This document shows, piece by piece, positions 1 to 5,151 of a DNA stretch of 7,757 nt. The position numbers and the translations under genes are program-made. Below the pieces are notes generated by a model, which worked only from the letters and a program-made list of their open reading frames with translations, was not told the DNA's origin and did not search any database. The stretch's first letter is position 1; each line of letters begins with the position of its first letter. Source of the DNA: Methanomicrobiales archaeon (GTDB lineage: Archaea; Halobacteriota; Methanomicrobia; Methanomicrobiales; Methanoculleaceae); the NCBI GenBank assembly GCA_012511245.1, contig JAAZGM010000128.1:1-7757 (forward strand). The letters are read 5' to 3'.

Positions 1-69
1 ATCCCGGGCGAACTGATCGATCTGCTCCATCAGGTCGGGATCGAGCGCAAACGAACACCGCATTGCCAT
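1..69 (-). CDS. N-terminus of a ribbon-helix-helix-like (CopG/Arc-type) protein, partial
   Basis: Only the first 23 codons are in the window and the frame is still open at the left edge. The translation begins M-A-M-R-C-S-F-A-L-D-P-D-L-M-E-Q-I-D-Q-F and continues A-R-D. A short beta-strand (RCSFAL) followed by D-P-D-L and an amphipathic helix (EQIDQFARD) is the usual opening of ribbon-helix-helix transcription factors of the CopG/NikR/Arc type, which bind DNA as dimers through that strand. The ATG at 67-69 was chosen because a GGAGTG ribosome site lies 8 bases upstream; a second ATG at 61-63 is in the same frame. The gene follows aIF1 on the same strand, but a terminator lies between them. 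The family call rests on very few residues; a fuller sequence could show another small protein or an antitoxin. Confidence 0.55.
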   Translation of the reverse strand, partial: MAMRCSFALDPDLMEQIDQFARD

Positions 70-77
70 AAGTCGTT

Positions 78-83
78 CACTCC
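78..83 (-). promoter_or_regulatory. Ribosome binding site of the ribbon-helix-helix-like gene
   Basis: The minus strand reads GGAGTG, then 8 bases, then the ATG at 67-69. It supports the chosen start of a gene too short in this window to be judged by length. Confidence 0.55.
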
Positions 84-159
84 GGATATTTCACCTGTCT
101 GCTGATGATACTGTCTTTCACCTGGAGAGGGGATACCCTCCCGGGGTGTATGCGTCTGT

Positions 160-198
160 AAAAAAAATGCCCGGGGCCCTCCATGGAGGATGGCCCGG
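160..198 (-). terminator. Hairpin plus T-run terminator after aIF1
   Basis: Directly after the aIF1 stop codon the minus strand has a GC-rich dyad with outer arms CCGGG/CCCGG and an inner CTCC-AT-GGAG palindrome. A run of eight T residues follows a few bases later (plus-strand A-run 160-167). Archaeal termination depends mainly on T-runs, so the run alone is sufficient evidence; the hairpin adds to it. It separates aIF1 from the next minus-strand gene. Confidence 0.7.
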
Positions 199-504
199 TC
201 AACTGATATTTTCCATGTTGTATCCTTTCTGGGCGAGCAGGTCTTTCACCCGTTCGCGATGGTTGCCTTGCAGCTCGATCGAGGAATCCTTGACCGTGCC
301 GCCACAGGCCAGTTTTGCTTTCAGGAACTTGGAGAGGTCTTCGAGATCGATGTCGTAGGGGTCGAGGCCCTCGATGACCGTGACTTCTTTTCCATACCGG
401 CGCCTGTTTATCTTTACGCTGATTCTCTGTTGCTCTTTTGCTACTTCTTCACAGATACACAGTTCTTTTGGCAGTCCGCAGGTCGGACATATCCCACCGT
501 TCAT
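199..504 (-). CDS. Translation initiation factor aIF1 (SUI1/eIF1 family)
   Basis: This 101-residue protein matches archaeal aIF1 in length and layout. aIF1 binds the small ribosomal subunit near the P site and helps discriminate correct start codons and initiator tRNA. The N-terminus has a short Cys cluster (Cys6, Cys9, Cys16, Cys18 in C-P-T-C-G-L-P-K-E-L-C-I-C), a likely zinc-binding motif of the archaeal proteins. The SUI1 fold follows, with the basic R-R-R-Y-G-K-E-V-T-V-I-E-G segment (about residues 34-46), L-E-D-L-S-K-F-L-K-A-K, the hallmark L-A-C-G-G-T-V-K-D (about 65-73) and I-E-L-Q-G-N-H-R-E-R-V at the C-terminus. The start at 504 is the only in-frame ATG giving the complete Cys motif; the ATG at 507-509 runs into a stop at once. 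It has its own TATA box and terminator, so it is probably monocistronic. Identification is secure from family motifs; the function is known from homologues. Confidence 0.95.
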   Translation of the reverse strand: MNGGICPTCGLPKELCICEEVAKEQQRISVKINRRRYGKEVTVIEGLDPYDIDLEDLSKFLKAKLACGGTVKDSSIELQGNHRERVKDLLAQKGYNMENIS

Positions 505-511
505 TGCATGT

Positions 512-517
512 ACCTTT
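512..517 (-). promoter_or_regulatory. Weak Shine-Dalgarno-like site before aIF1
   Basis: The minus strand reads AAAGGT, 7 bases upstream of the aIF1 ATG. It is only a partial match, and the TATA-box position suggests the transcript may begin downstream of it, so it may not function. Confidence 0.3.
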
Positions 518-526
518 CAGCTCTCG

Positions 527-536
527 TTATATATTA
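527..536 (-). promoter_or_regulatory. TATA box of the aIF1 promoter
   Basis: An isolated AT-only stretch (AATATATAA on the minus strand) stands in GC-rich surroundings, centred about 27 bases upstream of the aIF1 start codon. Archaeal TATA boxes sit about 25-27 bases before the transcription start, so the transcript would begin at or next to the ATG. The site lies between the end of the reductase remnant and the aIF1 gene. Confidence 0.55.
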
Positions 537-546
537 TTTGGCATGG

Positions 547-870
547 TCATCCGTCAATCAGGCAGATGTCGCATCCTAACGAGAATATCCGGTCGGGTCT
601 GCTCCGATAGCGGTAGGCGGTTATGCCCTTGCACCCGTGATCGTGGGTGAGGGAGAAGATACGGGCGATCTCATCGACTGTTGCGGTTTCTGGGAGGTTT
701 ACGGTCTTTGAAACGGCGTTGTCCGTGTACTTCTGGAAGGCGGCCTGCATCCGGACGTGGAGCCCGGGTGTGATCTCGGTCGCCGTTCGGAAGAGACCGC
801 CCGGTGTCTCGCCGGGAATGTGGTAGCGTCTCTCCAGGAGGCGGTGAATCGCTCCATACGATACTCGATG
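547..870 (-). pseudogene. C-terminal remnant of adenosylcobalamin-dependent (class II) ribonucleotide reductase
   Basis: About 107 codons encode what looks like the extreme C-terminus of a class II reductase (NrdJ), which makes deoxyribonucleotides using coenzyme B12. The blocks seen are G-L-F-R-T-A-T-E-I-T-P, then H-V-R-M-Q-A-A-F-Q-K-Y-T-D-N-A-V-S-K-T and N-L-P-E-T-A-T-V-D-E-I-A-R, then G-C-K-G-I-T-A-Y-R-Y. The tail is S-L-G-C-D-I-C, a cysteine pair resembling the redox-active C-terminal cysteines of reductases. The full enzyme has well over 600 residues; here everything before this tail is missing. The frame stays open to 1044, but upstream of about 870 it is only the reverse strand of cobQ. 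I found no in-frame ATG, GTG or TTG between about 870 and the internal Met at 748-750, which would give just 67 residues without a ribosome site. A decayed fragment is most likely. A stand-alone expressed tail using an unusual start cannot be excluded. The left end of homology is approximate. Confidence 0.7.
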
Positions 871-881
871 GAACCCCGCCC

Positions 882-888
882 TTAATAA
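882..888 (+). promoter_or_regulatory. Candidate TATA box for cobQ
   Basis: TTAATAA is the only AT-rich heptamer just before cobQ. It is centred about 32 bases upstream of the ATG, which would place transcription start about 5-7 bases before the start codon. The leader would then be too short for a cobalamin riboswitch. Confidence 0.4.
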
Positions 889-916
889 CCCGCCGTGCCC
901 AACTCTCCTGCCGGAA

Positions 917-2401
917 ATGTCTCTTATCGTGCTCGGAACGGCATCCCACGTGGGAAAGAGTATGACGGTTGCGGCGCTCTGCCGTGCGCTCTCTCGTCGC
1001 GGGGTCCCGGTTGCGCCGTTCAAGTCCCAGAACATGAGCCTCAACTCCTACGTCACGGCCGACGGGAGCGAGATCGGTATCGCCCAGGCGGTCCAGGCCT
1101 TTGCGGCCGGAGTCGAGCCGGAGGCCGATATGAACCCGGTCCTCCTCAAACCGAAGGGGGATTCTGTCTCGCAGGTGGTGCTCCTCGGTCGGCCCTATAT
1201 GGATGTGCAGATCCGGGACTACTACCGGGAGACCGATACGCTCCTCGCCGAGGCCGTCGCCGCGTTCGAACGCCTTCGGCAACGTTACGGGAACGTGGTG
1301 GTGGAGGGCGCCGGGGGAGCGGCGGAGGTGAACCTCTACGACCGCGATATCGCGAACATCAGGCTCGCCCGCTCTCTCCGCCTCCCCATCATTCTGGTCG
1401 CCGATATCGAGCGGGGCGGGGTCTTTGCCCAGGTCTATGGGACGCTCGCCCTCCTCCCGGAGGATATCCGCCCTCTCGTCGCCGGGGTGATCGTCAACAA
1501 GTTCCGGGGAGACCCCGGACTCTTTGCGTCCGGCGTCAAGATACTCGAAGAACTCACGGGCGTCCCGGTGCTCGGGGTGGTTCCCTACACCGATATCCCC
1601 CTCCCGAGCGAGGACTCGCTCTCGATCGCCGATAAAGGAGAGCGGGGAGTTGTCAGCCCGGTCAGAATCGCCGTCATCCGCCTCCCCCGGATATCGAACT
1701 TCACTGACTTCGAGCTCCTTGAGCGGCATGCAACAGTGGACTACGTCCCGCCCGGTGCGCCGCTCTCCGGCTACGACTGCATCATCCTTCCGGGGACGAA
1801 GAATACCGTCGAGGACCTCGCGGTGCTGAACCGCCACGGCGTGGGGGAAGAACTCCGGGGTGCCCGGGAGCAGGGTGTCCCGATCATCGGGATATGCGGT
1901 GGCTACCAGATGCTCGGTCGCCGGATCCATGATGCCGGGATTGAGTCAGAAACCCCCACAGAGCACCCGGGGTTCGGGCTCCTCGATGTCGTGACGACGT
2001 TCTCCGGCTACCGTAAGACGACGGTGCAGGTCCGGCGACGGGCGACCGGACCCGGCCCCATCCTCCCGGCGATGGGGGAGGTGGCGGGCTACGAGATCCA
2101 CATGGGCGAGACGGAGCGCCGGAACCTCCCCGAGGCGTTTGCCGGGGAGGGAGCGGCAACCCTCGATGGCCTGGTCTTCGGGACCTACATGCACGGGCTT
2201 TTCCAGAACCCCGGCGCCGTGAACGCCCTCCTCGCCTACCTCTCGGGGCGGCGGGGCATAGCCTTCGAGCCGGTCGCAGAGGGGAGCTGCGGCGCCCTTG
2301 GAACTGTGGATGCGTATGACGCCCTGGCACGGCACTTCGAGGAGCACGTGGATATGGAGGCGATCATGGCGTGGTTCAGGGATGGGGAGCGGGCGGGATA
2401 G
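917..2401 (+). CDS. cobQ: Cobyric acid synthase (glutamine-hydrolysing), CobQ/CbiP
   Basis: This 494-residue protein has the usual length and two-domain plan of cobyric acid synthase. The enzyme uses ATP and glutamine to amidate four carboxylates of adenosylcobyrinic acid a,c-diamide in cobalamin (B12) synthesis. The N-terminal dethiobiotin-synthetase-like ATPase domain opens with G-T-A-S-H-V-G-K-S (residues 7-15). It continues with F-K-S-Q-N-M-S-L-N-S (35-44), the N-P-V-L-L-K-P-K-G block (73-81), V-V-V-E-G-A-G-G (127-134) and D-I-E-R-G-G-V-F-A (163-171). The C-terminal class I glutamine amidotransferase domain has L-P-G-T-K-N-T (291-297), the nucleophile Cys327 in G-I-C-G-G-Y-Q-M-L-G, Y-E-I-H-M-G-E-T (392-399) and His426 in Y-M-H-G-L-F. 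All key motifs are intact. The ATG at 917 gives the standard N-terminus right before the P-loop; no clear Shine-Dalgarno precedes it, consistent with a short-leader transcript. It is divergent from the reductase remnant and convergent with the next gene, so it is probably transcribed alone. Confidence 0.95.
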   Translation: MSLIVLGTASHVGKSMTVAALCRALSRRGVPVAPFKSQNMSLNSYVTADGSEIGIAQAVQAFAAGVEPEADMNPVLLKPKGDSVSQVVLLGRPYMDVQIRDYYRETDTLLAEAVAAFERLRQRYGNVVVEGAGGAAEVNLYDRDIANIRLARSLRLPIILVADIERGGVFAQVYGTLALLPEDIRPLVAGVIVNKFRGDPGLFASGVKILEELTGVPVLGVVPYTDIPLPSEDSLSIADKGERGVVSPVRIAVIRLPRISNFTDFELLERHATVDYVPPGAPLSGYDCIILPGTKNTVEDLAVLNRHGVGEELRGAREQGVPIIGICGGYQMLGRRIHDAGIESETPTEHPGFGLLDVVTTFSGYRKTTVQVRRRATGPGPILPAMGEVAGYEIHMGETERRNLPEAFAGEGAATLDGLVFGTYMHGLFQNPGAVNALLAYLSGRRGIAFEPVAEGSCGALGTVDAYDALARHFEEHVDMEAIMAWFRDGERAG

Positions 2402-2530
2402 GACTCGCTCCCTCCCCCCTCTCTCAGAAAAGGATGTCTGTAGGAGGACGATCCCCTCCCCTGTTGGGATGATAGCAAACACCAGGAAGATCCTGGACGC
2501 CGACGCTGCTGGATAACACTGTAGAACTCT

Positions 2531-3028
2531 TCAAATCAGTCCGATTTTTGCTTTGATCTGTTGAATATCCTGCTCCATCATGGAAAGTCTTCGTTCGATG
2601 TAGGAACGCATATCAGTACGTAGATCGTGGATCTCACCCGTGACCGATATCTCCATCCGATCCATCTTCTGAAGGATCAGATCTTGCTCCCTATCGATAC
2701 TGATGACTGCAGGGACGCCTTTAGAGAACTGTTCGATCTGGATGACATGCATATAGTCAGTTATCGAGACGACATACCCCTCATACGGCTCAAAAACAAT
2801 ACCGGAGATATCTGCATCCCCGGGATACTCCTCCCAGATGATGGAGCCAAGCGCATCAACCTGCTCCGGCTCACCCTCATACTGCACCACCACCTGCTCG
2901 GTGCCGTTCAGAACCCGGTTTCTTGCACTGAACTTCTGAAATCCGGTCTCAAGGGCTCTCTGGAGCAGGAACACCCGGTAGCCGACACCATGCACTCTTC
3001 TACCGGTGATGATAGCCTGCATCTTCAT
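2531..3028 (-). CDS. Acylphosphatase domain protein with coiled-coil-like C-terminal extension
   Basis: The first 80-90 of 165 residues form an acylphosphatase-like domain. The signature G-R-R-V-H-G-V-G-Y-R (residues 9-18) supplies the phosphate-binding loop and catalytic Arg18. Asn37 in S-A-R-N-R-V matches the second catalytic residue, followed by the expected V-V-V-Q-Y-E-G-E-P-E-Q-V pattern. Acylphosphatases hydrolyse carboxyl-phosphate mixed anhydrides; the typical enzyme is only about 90-100 residues. Here an extra tail of about 75 residues follows (from S-I-T-D-Y-M-H-V-I onward). It is charged and predicted by eye to be helical, ending in a heptad-like stretch (R-R-L-S-M-M-E-Q-D-I-Q-Q-I-K-A-K-I), suggesting oligomerisation. 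The ATG at 3028 is preceded by AAGGAGA at 9 bases and by a palindromic TATA region. A T-rich tract separates it from the secretion operon upstream, so a shared transcript is unlikely. Catalysis is plausible because both residues are kept; the substrate and the role of the tail are unknown. Confidence 0.8.
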   Translation of the reverse strand: MKMQAIITGRRVHGVGYRVFLLQRALETGFQKFSARNRVLNGTEQVVVQYEGEPEQVDALGSIIWEEYPGDADISGIVFEPYEGYVVSITDYMHVIQIEQFSKGVPAVISIDREQDLILQKMDRMEISVTGEIHDLRTDMRSYIERRLSMMEQDIQQIKAKIGLI

Positions 3029-3037
3029 GACGGAATG

Positions 3038-3044
3038 TCTCCTT
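3038..3044 (-). promoter_or_regulatory. Shine-Dalgarno site of the acylphosphatase-like gene
   Basis: The minus strand reads AAGGAGA, 9 bases before the ATG at 3028, a strong match to the archaeal 16S 3' end. It fixes the start of the gene. The site is one arm of an inverted repeat (3038-3051; TCTCC-TGAA-GGAGA on the minus strand) that could mask it in RNA. Confidence 0.6.
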
Positions 3045-3067
3045 CAGGAGATTATATAATCTCCTGA
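3044..3067 (-). promoter_or_regulatory. Perfect 24-bp palindrome over the TATA box of the acylphosphatase-like gene
   Basis: The plus strand reads TCAGGAGATTAT followed immediately by its exact reverse complement, with no mismatch over 24 bases. The central TTATATAA (3052-3059) is a good TATA box centred about 27 bases from the ATG at 3028. A symmetric site over a TATA box is a typical place for a dimeric archaeal repressor to block TBP binding. No regulator is identified from the sequence. Confidence 0.6.
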
Positions 3068-3147
3068 GTGAGTACGGATGCCCGCAACGCACCTTCCTCC
3101 ATTCCCGGTGGAGAACTGCAACTCAAACGCCGAAAATCCGGCCATTT

Positions 3148-3163
3148 AAAAAGAGATAAAAAA
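3148..3163 (-). terminator. T-rich terminator after the secretion operon
   Basis: On the minus strand, two T-runs (six T, then five T, separated by ATCTC) start about 14 bases after the stop codon of the second platform gene. Closely spaced T-runs are the standard archaeal termination signal. They mark the 3' end of the secretion operon and separate it from the acylphosphatase-like gene. Confidence 0.6.
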
Positions 3164-3176
3164 TCTGTTCCAGCCC

Positions 3177-4226
3177 TTATATGATGAACCGGAACGCCAT
3201 CCAGGCGATGAACACCATCAGCGCTGAGTACTTCAGCCCGCCGATCATCCGCCCTTCGCCCATGACGCCCGCCGCAAGCCCCGAGAAGAATCCCTGGATC
3301 AGTGCAGCGTGGCTGAAGATCCGGTTATAAAGGAAGAGGTCGACGTTACCCATGAACGACTGGGCTGAACTCGAACCCGATGCAGCGACCGCCTCGCCCG
3401 CCTCCGCCATCGTGGTGAGGAAGGTGCCCGAGAGCACCCCGATGACGAAGAGGAAGACAAAGAACGACATCAGGACGATGATCATGTAGATCATCATACC
3501 GTTTTTGCGCTCCGACTGCAGGTTGAAGAACTCATACGCATCGTGCGCCGCTGCCCGCAGCACCTCGCTCACGTCGCCGCCGGCGGAACTTGCGTGGGCG
3601 ATCAGGTCGACGCTCCGCTCCGCAAGCGGCGTGTTCACGGCCTTCCCGAACCGCTTGATGGCCTCCACGAACGGGACGCCCCAGGACATCTCGGTATCGA
3701 GTTTGCGGATATGCGGCGTGAGTGCCCCATACTCGCCTTCCGAGACGATATGGATGGCGTGCGGGAGCGTCATGCCCGAGTCGTTCATCCCTGCAACGTC
3801 GCGAAAGAAGTTCGGAAGTGACGCTTCGACGCTCGATATACGCCACGCTTCCTTGAAATCGAGAAGGGCAATCGGCACGATGGCGATGAGGAGGGCAAAG
3901 ACGAAGATATCGTCGATCAGCGTCGTCGTGAAGAGGGCATCGATACCATAAGATACCACTATGCTCACGAACCCGCCGATGAAGAGGAGGAGCGCGACTG
4001 GAACCGAGACAAAGAGGGAGGTGTAGGGCTCCTCCATCATCGCCCTGATCGGGTGTTTGAGGAACCGGTAAAACCCTTCCTGGTACTTCCGCCAGTTCTC
4101 GATCCGGCCATGGATCTCCACGTCCTGTTCTACGAACCGGTCCAGCTCCCCGGCATCATCCGGTTTGCTCTCCGGATCCGGAGACTTCCTGTTCAAAAAA
4201 TCGTCGAAGATATCTTTAAATCCCAT
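3177..4226 (-). CDS. TadC-like secretion/pilus platform membrane protein (T2SSF family)
   Basis: This 349-residue protein is the second of two inner-membrane platform proteins. A hydrophilic N-terminus (about 1-65, acidic early, then basic-aromatic) precedes two membrane segments (about 70-92 and 104-124). A cytoplasmic T2SSF domain (about 130-235) follows, with S-L-P-N-F-F-R-D-V-A, the G-M-T-L-P-H-A-I motif and the S-S-A-G-G-D-V-S-E-V-L segment typical of the family. Further membrane segments are at about 244-267, 303-325 and 332-348. The C-terminal G-E-G-R-M-I-G-G-L-K-Y-S resembles archaeal FlaJ proteins. Such proteins couple ATPase motion to pilin extraction from the membrane. It starts 1 base after the preceding platform gene, with GGAGGTG 4 bases upstream, so the two are co-translated. 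Canonical archaellum FlaJ carries two T2SSF domains in one chain; here they are on two proteins, as in TadB/TadC and archaeal Epd-like pili. The family is secure; the exact pilus type is not. Confidence 0.85.
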   Translation of the reverse strand: MGFKDIFDDFLNRKSPDPESKPDDAGELDRFVEQDVEIHGRIENWRKYQEGFYRFLKHPIRAMMEEPYTSLFVSVPVALLLFIGGFVSIVVSYGIDALFTTTLIDDIFVFALLIAIVPIALLDFKEAWRISSVEASLPNFFRDVAGMNDSGMTLPHAIHIVSEGEYGALTPHIRKLDTEMSWGVPFVEAIKRFGKAVNTPLAERSVDLIAHASSAGGDVSEVLRAAAHDAYEFFNLQSERKNGMMIYMIIVLMSFFVFLFVIGVLSGTFLTTMAEAGEAVAASGSSSAQSFMGNVDLFLYNRIFSHAALIQGFFSGLAAGVMGEGRMIGGLKYSALMVFIAWMAFRFII

Positions 4227-4227
4227 A

Positions 4228-5151
4228 TCACACCTCCGGAGTCATGGAACTGATCAGGATGACGAACATCATGCTCCCGAACGGCACAATCAGGTAGATG
4301 ATGATGCAGAGAAAGAGCGGATCCGAATCGCCTGAGAGGATCGTCATCACCGACTGCAGGATGATCAGAAAGAGCATGCCAGCGACCATTGCGGTGACGT
4401 AAGACTCCGCGATCAGGCCGAGCGTCTCCAGGAACGTCTTCTGCTGCTGGTTGTTCTCGAGCGTATACTGGTGGGCCTTGGTGCGGAAGTACTCCGTGAG
4501 GTTGCTCCCGCTGGATATGCTTGCGACAGCCCCCTGCAGGAACTCCCGCATCCGTTCGCTCGGCGTCGCCTGCGAGACCGATCGCAGGGATTCAAGAAGA
4601 TCTTTCCCGAAAAAATCGGTCTCCCGGGTGATATACCGCGCTTCAACAGCGCTCTCACCGTATATCGTACTCTTGCCGAGCAGCCGGAAGACCTCGTCGG
4701 GGGTGATCCCGGCTGAAGACATGGCGGTGACGTAGTTGATGGCATACGGGAGGGTGGCATCGATGTTCCGGCGCCGCTCTCCGGCCTGGATCCCTGGGTA
4801 GAGGAGGAAGATCAGGTAGGTCAACCCGCCAAAGACCAGGAGGGAGATGATCGTGATGGCGATCATCCCGAGCGGCATCTTGTAATCGTTCAACACATAC
4901 AGGAAATCCGGAACTGCTCCGCGGTAGACGATCATCTCCGGGATCCGCAGGAGATAGGCGAAGATCCCGATCAGCACGGCAGCGACCAGCCCCACGATGA
5001 CCGAAGATACGTACGCGGTCGCAAGATACGCCTCGAACGGCGTGTTCATCCTGGCTCCCATCAGATCGTTTCTAAGGCTGACGTAGTCCCCCCGCTTCTT
5101 CTTCAGATCGTTGCCGATCAGGTTGAAGCAGAACCGCTCGTAACTGTTCAT
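4228..5151 (-). CDS. TadB-like secretion/pilus platform membrane protein (T2SSF family)
   Basis: This is a 307-residue polytopic protein with a short cytoplasmic N-terminus. It has membrane segments at about 42-68 and 92-117, a T2SSF-type cytoplasmic domain at about 125-235, and a terminal pair of membrane segments at about 249-269 and 279-300. Family features in the domain include the N-I-D-A-T-L-P-Y-A-I-N-Y-V start, S-S-A-G-I-T-P-D-E-V-F, and A-S-I-S-S-G-S-N-L-T-E-Y-F. It probably pairs with the following platform protein to form the membrane base on which the ATPase acts. Its ATG overlaps the ATPase stop codon (ATGA, 5148-5151), which favours translational coupling and a fixed stoichiometry; AGGGTGG upstream, inside the ATPase 3' end, can serve as ribosome site. 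The order ATPase, first platform, second platform is that of tadA-tadB-tadC. Assignment as TadB-like rather than TadC-like rests mainly on gene order. Confidence 0.82.
   Translation of the reverse strand: MNSYERFCFNLIGNDLKKKRGDYVSLRNDLMGARMNTPFEAYLATAYVSSVIVGLVAAVLIGIFAYLLRIPEMIVYRGAVPDFLYVLNDYKMPLGMIAITIISLLVFGGLTYLIFLLYPGIQAGERRRNIDATLPYAINYVTAMSSAGITPDEVFRLLGKSTIYGESAVEARYITRETDFFGKDLLESLRSVSQATPSERMREFLQGAVASISSGSNLTEYFRTKAHQYTLENNQQQKTFLETLGLIAESYVTAMVAGMLFLIILQSVMTILSGDSDPLFLCIIIYLIVPFGSMMFVILISSMTPEV
4231..4237 (-). promoter_or_regulatory. Strong ribosome binding site of the second platform gene
   Basis: The minus strand reads GGAGGTG, then TGAT, then ATG. It lies inside the last codons of the preceding platform gene, and that gene's TGA stop sits between site and start. 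This settles the start at 4226 and indicates coupled translation of the two platform subunits. Confidence 0.75.

Noticed and set aside
124..137. Small inverted repeat GAGGG-GATA-CCCTC upstream of the ribbon-helix-helix-like gene
   Set aside because: A 5-bp stem in GC-rich DNA is expected by chance, and it has no clear spacing to a promoter element.
190..579. Plus-strand open frame opposite aIF1
   Set aside because: Antisense to a well-identified gene, no ribosome site and no family features.
889..916. Cobalamin riboswitch before cobQ
   Set aside because: There is no room between the TATA candidate and the ATG, and no B12-box-like or structured leader is visible.
871..1044. Upstream part of the open frame containing the reductase tail, giving a 165-residue protein
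   Set aside because: The first roughly 58 residues lie opposite the cobQ promoter and 5' end and show no reductase similarity, so that start is not credible.
895..1635. Plus-strand open frame of 246 codons overlapping cobQ
   Set aside because: Out of frame with cobQ, very rich in Arg/Pro/Gly, no recognisable motif.
671..1930. Long minus-strand open frame (419 codons) opposite cobQ
   Set aside because: It is antisense to the intact cobQ gene, has biased low-complexity Arg/Asp/Pro composition and resembles no family; high GC removes stop codons on the reverse strand.
2482..2496. Small perfect hairpin CCAGGA-AGA-TCCTGG in the spacer between cobQ and the acylphosphatase-like gene
   Set aside because: Six base pairs with no T-run on either strand; too short to call a terminator or operator. 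Nothing else is supported in 2402-2530.
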